Part shown: positions 1 to 8,497 of the stretch, in pieces
Numbering within the stretch: position 1 is the stretch's first letter
How the letters are laid out: the number at the start of each line of letters is the position of its first letter
DNA from: an uncultured Bacteroidales bacterium
GTDB taxonomy: Bacteria; Bacteroidota; Bacteroidia; Bacteroidales; Muribaculaceae
Direction of reading: 5' to 3'
DNA length: 64,000 nt
NCBI GenBank assembly: GCA_902781045.1
Contig: CACZHT010000013.1
Coordinates: 1-64,000, forward strand
Position numbers and translations under genes: made by a program
The notes under the pieces: generated by a model
Told to the model about the DNA's origin: nothing
Seen by the model: only the letters and a program-made list of their open reading frames with translations
Databases searched by the model: none

Positions 1-210
1 GTCGCCGTAGCCGTCACCCAGGTGCTCGCTGTTGAGGTACTCCAGGTCAATCACCTCGCGGCTCTCACCCAGCAGCGCGTTGATGAAGCTGATGAGCAAA
101 TCCTTGTTCATCTCGGTGCCGAAGAGCTTCTTGAACCCGAAGTCGGTGTAGGGGTTGATGTAGCGCTCGCGGTCTTGCATCATGTCGTCATAGATCATGT
201 CGTCTGCCAT
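1..210 (-). CDS. Rpn-family PD-(D/E)XK nuclease/putative transposase, N-terminal part
   Basis: The gene runs off the left edge, so only the first 70 codons are visible. They contain the phrases YINPYTDFGFKKLFGTE and NKDLLISFINALL, the hallmark N-terminus of Bacteroidetes Rpn/PDDEXK_2 proteins (recombination-promoting nuclease or putative transposase family). Known members are about 300 residues with catalytic residues after this segment, so activity cannot be judged here. The start is the ATG at 210; a promoter match lies just upstream. These genes are usually solitary and multicopy in a genome. Family assignment is confident; biological role is not. Confidence 0.85.
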   Translation of the reverse strand, partial: MADDMIYDDMMQDRERYINPYTDFGFKKLFGTEMNKDLLISFINALLGESREVIDLEYLNSEHLGDGYGD

Positions 211-239
211 AGTGGGTCGGTTTTTTTGATTTCATTGGG

Positions 240-270
240 CAAAGGTAGCGAAAAAAAGTGAGATATCAAA
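240..270 (-). promoter_or_regulatory. Bacteroidetes-type promoter of the Rpn gene
   Basis: On the minus strand a -7 box TACCTTTG (240-247) is preceded by TTTG (267-270) at 19 bp. This is the TTTG-N19-21-TAnnTTTG arrangement of the Bacteroidetes housekeeping sigma factor. The leader would be about 25 nt. Confidence 0.6.
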
Positions 271-324
271 ATCGTATTCAAATATCATAAATCTCTGGGC
301 GAAACGGCATGGCCGGGAGCGTCG

Positions 325-759
325 TTATCGTTTGTTCTTAAAGAAGTCGCGCATCAGTGCAGCGCACTCGTCGGCCAGGACACCGCCCACGACCTGGGTG
401 CGCTTGTGGAAGGGGGCGGCACACTGGGTGTGATAGCCGCGCTTGTCGTCGCCGGCACCGTAGACCACACGCGCCACTTGGCTCCAGCCCAAGGCTCCGG
501 CGCACATCAGGCACGGCTCGACGGTGACATAGAGCGTGCAGTCGGTCAGATACTTGCCACCCAGGGTCGCGCTGGCGGCAGTGATGGCCTGCATCTCGGC
601 ATGAGCGGTGACATCGGTCAGCGCCTCGGTCAGATTGTGCCCGCGGCCCACCACGCGGCCACGGCACACCACCACGGCTCCGATGGGCACCTCGTCGCGC
701 TCCAGGGCCTTGTGCGCCTCGTCCAGCGCCATCATCATATACTTCTCGTCATCGGTCAT
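325..759 (-). CDS. tadA: tRNA-specific adenosine deaminase TadA
   Basis: Zinc-dependent cytidine/adenosine deaminase fold, 144 residues, which deaminates the wobble adenosine of tRNA-Arg(ACG) to inosine in the cytoplasm. The zinc and catalytic motif is complete: H53-A-E55 and P82-C83-x-x-C86 (HAEMQA and EPCLMC). The frame stays open upstream for 45 codons, but the start at 759 (MTDDEKYMMMALDEAHKAL) matches the family N-terminus and its ATG overlaps the stop of the upstream LRR gene as TGATG, so the two are translationally coupled. Upstream codons in this frame are antisense-like sequence inside the LRR gene. The name is secure; a related nucleoside deaminase such as guanine deaminase is a less likely alternative. 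Confidence 0.93.
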   Translation of the reverse strand: MTDDEKYMMMALDEAHKALERDEVPIGAVVVCRGRVVGRGHNLTEALTDVTAHAEMQAITAASATLGGKYLTDCTLYVTVEPCLMCAGALGWSQVARVVYGAGDDKRGYHTQCAAPFHKRTQVVGGVLADECAALMRDFFKNKR

Positions 760-1916
760 CACAGGAACACTTTCTTGACATAGTTGCCGACAATGACGAT
801 ATAGACCTTGTTGCGATGCAGCGAGATGACCTGGCCCTCGACACTGGGGCGCTCGTAGTAGAGGCGGCCATACATGTCGTAGATGCGGGTCCATGTGCCG
901 TGGTTGTCGCCCTCGATGTGCAACACGCCGCCCAGGGCATAGATGAGCGGATGATGCAGCTCGGCCTCCAGCCCGTCGGCCGGCGCAGCGGGAGCGTTGA
1001 CGGTGATGGGCATGATGTCGTCGCTGTCGTTGACACCGTCGGTGGGCACGATGACATACTCGGCCGGGTGGTCACTGATGGGCAGGTAGTAGTGGTCGGC
1101 AGTGGTCAACGCCATCATGTAGCCGTCCTCGCCGTAGACGCGGTAGGCCAACTGGCGACCCAGTGCGACGCTGGTCCAGTGGTCGCCCCACGGCTCGTCG
1201 GTGATCTCGAAGCTGGGCACCACGCCGTCGCTCACCCAGAGCGAGAAGCGGTCGCTGTTGCCCCACAGCTCGTCGTCACGCCAGGCTCGCACGCTGTGGT
1301 CATCGGGCAGCACCAGGTCGACCCCGCGCACGGACGGCATCGCGTCATCGCCCATCCACACGGGCGGCTCGGCGGCGGCGCTGTAGACCTCAAACAGGCT
1401 GTGACACCCGTCGAAGGCATAGTCACCCACCCAGAGCAGTGTCGACGGCAGGAACACAGTGTGCAGCAGGTTGCAGTCCTCAAAGGCCGAGTCGTCGATG
1501 CGTGTCACGCCCTCGGGGATGCAGACACTGACGATGGCAGTGCCGGCTAGCATGCCCTGGCTCACACGGTCGAGGTGCAGGGGCAACGTGACACTGTGCA
1601 GGTCGAACGCGTCGGCCATGGCCCAGTGCCCGATGCGGGTCACCGAGTTGGGCAGCTGCAGCTCGGTGATGCCCGAGCTGTAGAACGCGCTGTCGGCAAC
1701 AGCCGTGACACGGTAGTTCTGCCCGTCGAGGAACACCCTCTCGGGCACAATCACCACGCCGGCATATCGGCTCTGGCCGGCCTCGACCCACGGTGCTACA
1801 GCGGCCTCGCCGTCGCCCACCACACGGTAGCGCAGCCCGCCGCTGACCCACTCCTGCGCCCCAGCCACGAGGCCCGTCACCACCAGGAGCATCGTGCATA
1901 TTTTTCTGCTGTGCAT
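759..1916 (-). CDS. exported BspA-type leucine-rich-repeat protein
   Basis: A secreted protein of about 385 residues with an N-terminal signal peptide (MHSRKICTMLLVVTGLVAGA). Residues 50-170 carry BspA/LRR_5 repeats (ADSAFYSSGITELQLPNSV; IDDSAFEDCNLLHTVFLPS; VGDYAFDGCHSLFEVYSAA). The last 45 residues (IYDMYGRLYYERP...YIVIVGNYVKKVFL) resemble a short type IX secretion sorting tail, so surface display is likely. An in-frame ATG also exists at 1940, but the -7 box at 1951-1958 would leave that one only about 5 nt of leader; the start at 1916 leaves about 30 nt and puts the signal peptide at the N-terminus. It is the first gene of a two-gene unit with tadA. BspA proteins are often adhesins; the ligand here is unknown. 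Confidence 0.82.
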   Translation of the reverse strand: MHSRKICTMLLVVTGLVAGAQEWVSGGLRYRVVGDGEAAVAPWVEAGQSRYAGVVIVPERVFLDGQNYRVTAVADSAFYSSGITELQLPNSVTRIGHWAMADAFDLHSVTLPLHLDRVSQGMLAGTAIVSVCIPEGVTRIDDSAFEDCNLLHTVFLPSTLLWVGDYAFDGCHSLFEVYSAAAEPPVWMGDDAMPSVRGVDLVLPDDHSVRAWRDDELWGNSDRFSLWVSDGVVPSFEITDEPWGDHWTSVALGRQLAYRVYGEDGYMMALTTADHYYLPISDHPAEYVIVPTDGVNDSDDIMPITVNAPAAPADGLEAELHHPLIYALGGVLHIEGDNHGTWTRIYDMYGRLYYERPSVEGQVISLHRNKVYIVIVGNYVKKVFL

Positions 1917-1950
1917 ATCTGTCTTGCTATTATGTTCCAATAATGGACTG

Positions 1951-1958
1951 CAAAGTTA
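1951..1958 (-). promoter_or_regulatory. -7 box upstream of LRR-tadA unit
   Basis: Minus-strand TAACTTTG, a perfect TAnnTTTG. No clear TTTG is seen 19-22 bp upstream. Predicted transcription start is about 1945. Confidence 0.5.
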
Positions 1959-2091
1959 AGTTTTTTTTCTCATATAGGGGCGAAAATACACAGCAAATGT
2001 GCGCAAACCGACGCGATCGCACAAACAGCGCATCGCTCGTCGGCCTGCGCACACTCTAGTGACTGCTAGCCTTCAAGCCCAATCGGGCTAA

Positions 2092-5000
2092 TCACTGGAA
2101 AGCATTCTCGCTCAACCCGTTGCCACCCAGAGCCAGGTCGCTCATGTAGGACGGCACGGGCTTGCCCAGATACTTGTCGACATAGAGCTTGGCCAGATAC
2201 TGTCCGAGCATGAAGCCGTGGCCGCGCAAGCCGGTGAGCAAGCCCACCTCGGGGTCGATGATGTAGCGAGGCTCGATGTAGTAGCCCGCCCACACAGCAT
2301 GGAAGCCCACCTGTGCCAGGTTGGGAATCCACTGGGCGAACATCTCGCTCACCACTTTGAGGAAGGCCTGGCTATTGTACTTCAGGTTCTGCCTAGTCTC
2401 ATAGGGGTCGCAGTCGGGCGATGCGCATCCGATGATTTGCCCTGTGTGCAGGAACTGCTGACCATAGACGGCGTTGAATCCCTTGTAGTGACGGCGGTCG
2501 ATGATCATGTCCAGCGAGTCGCCACCCACGCCCAGATTGGGCAGACGGCGGGTGATGAATGCCTGGTGCTTGACAGGATAGAGTTGGGTGTCAATGCCCA
2601 ACATGTCGGTGAACTTCTCCGACCCCCAGCCCATGGCGTTGACAAAGTGGTCGCAGGTGTACTCAACGTAGTGCCCCTCGTGGCGGCGCACCAGCACGCG
2701 GAACTTGTCGCCCACGCGCTGCACGTGCAGCACCTCGCAGTCCTCCAGCACCTGGCCACCATGCTGCTTGCCCACCGTGCGCACATACTCGATGGTGCGG
2801 CCGGGAGTGGCCTGCCAGCAGTTCTCAGAGATGAGCGCGTGGCTGTAGGTGTGGTCGTCAGGGTTCCAATAGGGCGAGATGACGTTGGTGAAGTCCTTGC
2901 GCTCAATCATGCGCGCCTCGCTCCAGGCGCGTGACGCGTCGAGCGAGCGGTAGGTGGCATCGTCATGCACCAGGTTGACGTACCGGGTCATCTTCAGGTC
3001 GATGTTGCAGTGCGCTTGGTCGTCGCGGAAAATCTCGAGGTTGTGCATGGCGATGTCGCTGATGTCGGGGTTGGAGAACGCCGGGCGACCGCCGCCGATG
3101 CAGCGCCACGTCGAGCCGCGGTCATAGTTGACCAGGATGACGCGCTTGCCTGCCTCGGCAAAGTAGCGGAACGCCGCGCTGCCGGCCATGCCGCCGCCGG
3201 CAACCAGAACCTCGGTCTCAGCCTTCTCGATGATTGAGCCGTGCTCAAAGACAAAGGTCTCGCAATCGTTGCCATTGTAGACATCGCCCAGTGTGACCTG
3301 GTTGGCCAGCGGGGCGCGCGGTGTACTGTCGCCGGTGACCTCTATGCCATGGGTGCGCAAGATTTGCTTGGCGCGTGCCACGCAACGCTTGCCGCGGCAG
3401 GGTCCCATGCCCATGCGGGTGGTGTGCTTCAGCTCGTCGACCGAGATGTGCTTGCGGTCGCCCACAACGGCCAGCAGGGTGGGCACATCCACGTCCTCGC
3501 AGTGGCAGACGTAGGCCTTGCCCTCTTGGGAGTCGGCCAGCGGACGAAGCGTCAGCGGTTCGGGATAGCGGTCCTTGACGATGAAGCCACGCACCTGGTT
3601 CAGGTCGTCCACCTCGGTGGCCTGGACGCGAGCCACGTTGGTCTTGTTGGGTTTCTTGAGCACCTTGTCGATGACACCCTGGCCCACCTTGGCGCCGTTG
3701 TCGTCGACCAGGAAGACCTCGCTGCCCTCGTCCACCTCATATTCCACGGGCAAGAACACCACGTCGCGGCGCTTGTCGTAGCCGAAGATGGCCAAGCCGG
3801 GGCAGTTGTTGACACACTGCATGCACCCGATGCACTTGTCATAGTCGACCATGGGCACCGACGAGGTGGTGGGCTTGCTGATGGCCCCCTGTGGACACGA
3901 GAAGGTACAGGGATTGCAGGCAAAGCCATACAGACAGTTGGCCACCACGTATGGCTTGAGCGCCATACGGTCGGGCTCGGGCAGACGCGGCTGGTCCAGC
4001 AGGCGCACGGGGCGCTGCTGTGAGTCGATATACTGCCGCGAGACGTCCAGGTAGTCCTCATAGTTGAAGCGCAAGCCCAGCTCTTGGGCCACTTCATAGG
4101 CCACCTGGCGGCCACGTAGCACGGCACTGGTGCCCTCGCCGATGCGCACGGCATCGCCGGCACCATAGACGTTGCGGCCAAACACCGCCCGCCCCTTGAC
4201 CAGCAGCTGGTTGTCGGGAATCAGACCCGTGCAGATGTTGATGATGTCGATGTCGTCAATCACGCGCTCGGTGCCAGGGATGGGCTGGAAGTTGCGGCAC
4301 TGGGCTATCACGGCACCAGTCACGCCGGTGTAGTCGGCGTTGGGGATGGCGCGCAGCAGCACATGCGAGGTCATGATGGGGATGCCCAGGCGGCGCACAC
4401 GGTTGGCCTGCACAGGGAATCCACCCTCGTGGTCCATGCCCTCAATGATGGCACGGATGGTGGCACCGGCCTGCATGGCCTGGTAGCTGGTGAGGTAGCC
4501 GATGTTGCCGGCACCCACGGTGAGCACACGCTTGCCCAGCAGGGTGTGCTCCTGGTTCATCATCTTCTGGAACACGGCGGCAGTGTAGACTCCAGGCACA
4601 TCGTCGTTCTCAAACACGGGCATGAATGGCACGGCGCCAGTGGCCACCACCAGGTGGTCAGCGTCGATGTAGCTCACCTCCTGCGTGACGATGTTCTTCA
4701 GGGCGATGCGGCGGCCCTCAAGCAGGTCCCACACCGTGTTGTTCAGCAGGATGCCGTCGTGGCTGTCGCCGGCCAACGTCTGCGCGATGTCAAAGCCGCG
4801 CATGCCGCCGAACTTGCGTTCCTTCTCAAAGAAGAAAAATTGGTGGGTCTGCATGTTGAACTGTCCACCCTCGGTCTGGTTGTTGTCCACCACAATGTTG
4901 GGAATCCCCATGGCGGTGAGCTGCTCGCGGCAGGCCAGTCCGGCGGGGCCTCCACCGATGATGGCCACTGTGGTTTTATAGATTCGGGTCTCGCCAGCGG

Positions 5001-5313
5001 CACTGGCTTGAGTATGAGGAAGATAGTCTTTTGGAATCTCACTCACCTGCTTCACACCGTCGACCGGGGTGATGCAGATGCGGCGCACCTGGCCGTCGAC
5101 CAGCATCTCGCAGGCACCACACTTGCCGATGCCGCACTCCAGACTGCGGTTGCGGCCGGTCACACTGTGGCTGTGTACTATCAGACCAGCCTGATGCAGC
5201 GCGGCGGCGATAGTCTTGCCCTTCTGTCCGCGCACGGTACGACCCTCGAACTGGAACTCCACATATTCCTCACGAGGTAGCTCTAAAATAGGATGAGTTT
5301 TAATTTTATACAT
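2092..5313 (-). CDS. multidomain iron-sulfur/FAD oxidoreductase (hydroxyproline/sarcosine dehydrogenase-like fusion)
   Basis: A 1073-residue cytoplasmic redox enzyme in which five modules are fused. In order: a [2Fe-2S] ferredoxin domain (C60, C65, C68, C80), a pyridine-nucleotide/FAD oxidoreductase (IIGGGPAGLAC near 117-127), a two-cluster [4Fe-4S] ferredoxin insert (CNPCTFSCPQ; CIGCMQCVNNCP), a BFD-like [2Fe-2S] domain (CHCEDVDVPT ... MGMGPCRGKRC), and a C-terminal DAO-type FAD amine oxidase (EVLVAGGGMAGSAA). In Clostridia and Proteobacteria the equivalent parts are separate subunits of D-hydroxyproline or sarcosine/opine dehydrogenases. The substrate is therefore probably a secondary amino acid or N-alkylated amine; this is inference. 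The gene is monocistronic, with a promoter match at 5448-5480 and a leader of about 130 nt. No proline racemase or transporter gene is adjacent to help define the substrate. Confidence 0.82.
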   Translation of the reverse strand: MYKIKTHPILELPREEYVEFQFEGRTVRGQKGKTIAAALHQAGLIVHSHSVTGRNRSLECGIGKCGACEMLVDGQVRRICITPVDGVKQVSEIPKDYLPHTQASAAGETRIYKTTVAIIGGGPAGLACREQLTAMGIPNIVVDNNQTEGGQFNMQTHQFFFFEKERKFGGMRGFDIAQTLAGDSHDGILLNNTVWDLLEGRRIALKNIVTQEVSYIDADHLVVATGAVPFMPVFENDDVPGVYTAAVFQKMMNQEHTLLGKRVLTVGAGNIGYLTSYQAMQAGATIRAIIEGMDHEGGFPVQANRVRRLGIPIMTSHVLLRAIPNADYTGVTGAVIAQCRNFQPIPGTERVIDDIDIINICTGLIPDNQLLVKGRAVFGRNVYGAGDAVRIGEGTSAVLRGRQVAYEVAQELGLRFNYEDYLDVSRQYIDSQQRPVRLLDQPRLPEPDRMALKPYVVANCLYGFACNPCTFSCPQGAISKPTTSSVPMVDYDKCIGCMQCVNNCPGLAIFGYDKRRDVVFLPVEYEVDEGSEVFLVDDNGAKVGQGVIDKVLKKPNKTNVARVQATEVDDLNQVRGFIVKDRYPEPLTLRPLADSQEGKAYVCHCEDVDVPTLLAVVGDRKHISVDELKHTTRMGMGPCRGKRCVARAKQILRTHGIEVTGDSTPRAPLANQVTLGDVYNGNDCETFVFEHGSIIEKAETEVLVAGGGMAGSAAFRYFAEAGKRVILVNYDRGSTWRCIGGGRPAFSNPDISDIAMHNLEIFRDDQAHCNIDLKMTRYVNLVHDDATYRSLDASRAWSEARMIERKDFTNVISPYWNPDDHTYSHALISENCWQATPGRTIEYVRTVGKQHGGQVLEDCEVLHVQRVGDKFRVLVRRHEGHYVEYTCDHFVNAMGWGSEKFTDMLGIDTQLYPVKHQAFITRRLPNLGVGGDSLDMIIDRRHYKGFNAVYGQQFLHTGQIIGCASPDCDPYETRQNLKYNSQAFLKVVSEMFAQWIPNLAQVGFHAVWAGYYIEPRYIIDPEVGLLTGLRGHGFMLGQYLAKLYVDKYLGKPVPSYMSDLALGGNGLSENAFQ

Positions 5314-5447
5314 ATTGAATGGTTTATGGTTATTGTTTCTTGCTCAGTTTGTTAAGATTTGTTGTTGCGTATCGCTGTCTTGAATGAATATTGACAATTT
5401 GTCGGCAACATAGGCCTAAATAATCAGGTAGCCACTTTTGATGTCCA

Positions 5448-5480
5448 CAAAGATAGCGTTTTCTGCGTAATTTGTGCAAA
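5448..5480 (-). promoter_or_regulatory. promoter of the fused oxidoreductase gene
   Basis: Minus-strand TTTG (5477-5480), 21 bp, then TATCTTTG (5448-5455). Both elements match the Bacteroidetes consensus. Confidence 0.6.
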
Positions 5481-5695
5481 AACGCCGAAATTATTGAGAA
5501 AATTTAACAGCCACGAGCCATATTGTGACAATTCGACGAATCAGTCTATTCCGGCGACAAAGCGCGCTACCGGCCAATGTCGGTTCGGTCGGCCAATGTC
5601 GCGGCGGCAGGACAACGTAAGGAAGCGGAGTGCAGCGTGACCTGCCCGCCAGATAAAGAACAGCATTGCCGAAACTATTCACCGATTCCGCGTTT

Positions 5696-5722
5696 CCCCT
5701 CCCATTTCCCAAAGGGGAGGGG
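5696..5722. repeat. C-rich intergenic inverted repeat
   Basis: CCCCTCCC and GGGGAGGGG flank a short loop. The first 17 bases (5696-5712) recur at 5777-5793, where the second copy is interrupted by a 191-bp element. It lies in the 840-bp gene-free stretch 5314-6153. Confidence 0.6.
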
Positions 5723-5795
5723 TCAGGGGTGGGGTTTGGATGCAATGCCCAATGCCCAATGACTTCCTGGCAGCCTCCCCTCCCATTTCCCAAGA

Positions 5796-5986
5796 GGCCG
5801 CTGAAAGAGTACAGTCTATTAATTGATGTGCTTCACGATGGTTATATTCAAATCGATTTGAATAAATTATCTGCAAATTCTGGGTTATTTCAAATTATAT
5901 TCAAGAATGATTGCGCTCGTTCGGTTGCGAGCTAAAGGTTCGCGTTTGATTCGCGTAATTCGCGGTTTATTTCTTTTTCAGCGGCC
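5796..5986. mobile_element. putative 191-bp MITE-like element inside a C-rich hairpin
   Basis: The segment begins GGCCGCTGAAAGAG and ends CTTTTTCAGCGGCC, giving near-perfect terminal inverted repeats of about 13 bp. It is AT-rich and has no coding potential. It separates two halves of a C-rich inverted repeat (left half 5774-5795, right half 5987-6007), as expected if a small non-autonomous element had jumped into a pre-existing hairpin. No clear target-site duplication is visible, and no transposase is nearby. It could instead simply be the loop of one very long hairpin. Confidence 0.45.
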
Positions 5987-6103
5987 TTGAGAAAGGGGAG
6001 AGGAGGCTAGCTGGAACCAATTGGTGAGTAGTGACGCATTGCCGAAGTTGTGAAAAGTTTCTTAAAACCTATCAAATGCGGTGCAGGTCTCAAAATAAAG
6101 TGC

Positions 6104-6111
6104 TAATTTTG
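6104..6111 (+). promoter_or_regulatory. -7 box of the small lipoprotein gene
   Basis: TAATTTTG, a TAnnTTTG match 43 nt upstream of the ATG at 6154. Confidence 0.4.
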
Positions 6112-6153
6112 CGGCCATATAAAATTAATGTTTTATCCAACAAACAGTACATC

Positions 6154-6675
6154 ATGATGAAAAAGACATTATTCGCCCTTTTTGCACTCACGTGCATGAC
6201 CTTGGGCCTGACGGCCTGCGGCAGCGATGAGCCCGAGAAGACGGTCACCGCCACCGCCACCTACCAGATTGACTTCTCCGAAGACCTGCTTGAAGTGGCC
6301 AACGTGGCCGTCGTCTATATTGCCGACAACGGCCAGGTGAGCATCGAGAACGTGCCGGCCGGCACAACACAGTGGCTGAGGCAGGTGACATGCGACTTCA
6401 AGGGAAAGTCGATTGACGTGGGGTTCAAGGTGGTCTACACTCTGAAGAACAACGAGCTGACCCGCAGCAACTATGAACTTGAAACCGAGGCCAAGATCAC
6501 TGCCGGCACGCCCACCAGCCACCGCGTGTTCGAAATGACGATGCTCGACGAGGATGAAGTGCGGGCCAACAAGGTGGCCGAGACCATCACCCGAAACAGC
6601 AACAAGGCATTTGGCGTCAACATCACGCGAGAGGGCAGCATCGAGCGAAACAACAACTTTACGGTCTCGATTTGA
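6154..6675 (+). CDS. small surface lipoprotein of unknown function
   Basis: 173 residues. The start at 6154 (tandem ATG ATG) gives a lipoprotein signal peptide ending in the lipobox LTAC followed by GSDEPEK. The acidic residues just after the cysteine resemble the Bacteroidetes lipoprotein export signal, so outer-leaflet display is plausible. The mature part (YQIDFSEDLLEVANVAVVY...) looks beta-rich. No known domain is recognised. The frame stays open 41 codons upstream, but that part has no signal and overlaps the -7 box at 6104. It is monocistronic and followed by the tRNA-Asp promoter. Confidence 0.8.
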   Translation: MMKKTLFALFALTCMTLGLTACGSDEPEKTVTATATYQIDFSEDLLEVANVAVVYIADNGQVSIENVPAGTTQWLRQVTCDFKGKSIDVGFKVVYTLKNNELTRSNYELETEAKITAGTPTSHRVFEMTMLDEDEVRANKVAETITRNSNKAFGVNITREGSIERNNNFTVSI

Positions 6676-6714
6676 TGATTTTTTGAGAAAAATCAAAAAT
6701 TTCTGACAAAAAAT

Positions 6715-6745
6715 TTTGCCAGTCCAAAAAGTTGACGTACCTTTG
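6715..6745 (+). promoter_or_regulatory. promoter of tRNA-Asp
   Basis: TTTG (6715-6718), 19 bp, TACCTTTG (6738-6745). The predicted start is near 6752, about 33 nt before the mature tRNA. Confidence 0.65.
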
Positions 6746-6784
6746 CACCCGCAATTGAGAAATCACTTGCCATAATGCAGAAAC

Positions 6785-6858
6785 GGTGCGTTAGTTCAGT
6801 TGGTTAGAATGCCTGCCTGTCACGCAGGAGGTCGCTGGTTCGAGTCCTGTACGCACCG
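6785..6858 (+). tRNA. tRNA-Asp (anticodon GTC)
   Basis: A 74-nt cloverleaf. The acceptor stem GGTGCGT pairs with ACGCACC, the anticodon arm CCTGC-CTGTCAC-GCAGG has anticodon GTC, and the T-arm carries the GGTTCGAGTCC loop. CCA is not encoded: GCA follows the discriminator G. Confidence 0.97.
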
Positions 6859-7314
6859 CAGTGGAGAGAGGAAAGAGCGAGTTTGCCCCAAGGCAGCCCG
6901 CTCTTTTGTCATTCACTGCAGTCTCAACGAGGCTTAAATGTCAGCAAGATTTCATGGCACTGGCCACGGCTTTCAACCAATCGGAGCAAAAGACGCGAAT
7001 CGGCGGTGAGGGCAAACACCGACAGGGCTCGCTTGTTTCTCGCGCAGAAGGCACTGTGTCACATGGATGTGGCATGGGGAAGGTTAATTTTTCCCTATGG
7101 TTTTTGTTCAGAATTGGAAACAAATCACTAACTTTGTGCCGTCATTTGCAATTGCCTCGTTCGGGGGTTGTAGCATCTAGTGCGAAAGGTGCTGATTTAT
7201 AGCCAACAATCTCACGCAGATTCTTTTGGGCTCGAGTCGTTTGTCAGGGGTTGTAGCCTCGACTTGAAACTCGAAAAACAGAACCTAAAACTGGATAATA
7301 AATTTGTTTAAGAT
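6859..7314 (+). promoter_or_regulatory. intergenic region with promoter and long leader of the efflux operon
   Basis: No gene is supported here. A promoter match TTG (7104-7106), 22 bp, TAACTTTG (7129-7136) predicts transcription from about 7142 and a leader of roughly 170 nt before the efflux operon. The leader has two similar segments with GGGGTTGTAGC (near 7163 and 7238), each followed by a short complementary stretch that could form hairpins. Whether this leader regulates expression is unknown. Confidence 0.5.
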
Positions 7315-8490
7315 ATGAAAGCCAACAGTAGATTTATCAAATTGGGTGCTCTGCTGCTCGTTGCCGTAAGTTTGGCGACTTGCAAGGTGGACATGCCCAC
7401 ATCGACAGACTCGTCATTCGAGACGATGACCGTCACCAAGTCGGACATTGAGTTGCCCATCAAGTTCAGCGCCAAGATGAAGGGCCAGTCGGATGTGACG
7501 ATTTCGCCGCAAATCAGCGGCCAGCTGATGCGTATCAACGTCACCGAGGGCCAGCGAGTGAGCCGTGGACAGACGCTATTTGTCATCGACTCGCGCAATG
7601 CGCAGAATGAGGTGCAGTCGGCCCAGGCCAATCTGCAGGCTGCTCAGGCCAACCTGCAGGCCGCTCAGGCTCAGGCAAACAGTGCCAAGCTGGAGTATGA
7701 GAGCAACAAAAACCTGTATGACAAGAAGATTGTGAGCAACTACACGCTCGAGAACTCGCTCAATACCTATCGTCAGGCGCAGGCCGCGGTCGATCAGGCA
7801 CGGGCCTCGGTCACCCAAGCGCAAGCGGCGGTGAACCATGCCAGGGTCAACCTGGGGTTCTGCACCATCACCTCGCCCGTGTCGGGCATCGTCGGTGAGA
7901 TTGACGTGCGTGCGGGCGACCAGGTGACCCCCATGACCGTGCTGACCATCGTCAGCGGCAACTCGCAGATGGAGGCCTGGTTCTCGGTGCCCGAGACTAT
8001 CCTTGAGGCCGCCGTGTCAGAGGGCATGACGCATAGCGACAAGTCCAAGTACCTGGCCGAGTTGCCCAATGTGACCTTTGTCATGAAGAATGGCACTGAG
8101 TATCCCCACAAGGGCCGCGTGTCCAGCCTGACCGGTGTGGTCGACGCCGCCACCGGCTCGCTGTCGTGCAAGGCTACCTTCCCCAACCCCGACGGATTCC
8201 TCTACTCGGGCATCCAGGGCACAGTGGTGCTGCCCCTGCATGAGCAGAATGTCATGGTGATTCCGCAGGCTGCTGTCGTGCGTCTGCAAGACCGCTCACT
8301 GGTTTATAAAGTAAAGGCCGACAGCACGGCAACGGCAACCATGGTGATTGTCACTGATGCCGGCAACGGCAAAGACCTCATCGTGACTCAAGGCCTCAAC
8401 GTGGGCGACCGCATCGTCACCGTGGGAGCCAACAATGTGCAGGAGGGCCAGCGCGTCCTGTTCCCCACTGTAGCCAACAAGAAGAAGTAA
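7315..8490 (+). CDS. RND efflux periplasmic adaptor lipoprotein (AcrA/MexA-like)
   Basis: 391 residues, a membrane-fusion protein of the HlyD/AcrA family linking the inner-membrane pump to the outer-membrane channel. A lipoprotein signal ends at LATC23, so it is probably lipid-anchored. After the first lipoyl half (ISGQLMRINVTEGQRVSRGQTLF) there is a coiled-coil hairpin rich in AQAN/QAAQA heptads (about 100-165), then the second lipoyl half (TSPVSGIVGEIDVRAGDQV) and beta-barrel/membrane-proximal domains. It is the first gene of the operon, 7 nt before the permease. Substrates cannot be predicted; multidrug or bile-salt export is usual. No regulator gene is adjacent. Confidence 0.93.
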   Translation: MKANSRFIKLGALLLVAVSLATCKVDMPTSTDSSFETMTVTKSDIELPIKFSAKMKGQSDVTISPQISGQLMRINVTEGQRVSRGQTLFVIDSRNAQNEVQSAQANLQAAQANLQAAQAQANSAKLEYESNKNLYDKKIVSNYTLENSLNTYRQAQAAVDQARASVTQAQAAVNHARVNLGFCTITSPVSGIVGEIDVRAGDQVTPMTVLTIVSGNSQMEAWFSVPETILEAAVSEGMTHSDKSKYLAELPNVTFVMKNGTEYPHKGRVSSLTGVVDAATGSLSCKATFPNPDGFLYSGIQGTVVLPLHEQNVMVIPQAAVVRLQDRSLVYKVKADSTATATMVIVTDAGNGKDLIVTQGLNVGDRIVTVGANNVQEGQRVLFPTVANKKK

Positions 8491-8497
8491 TAGTGCC

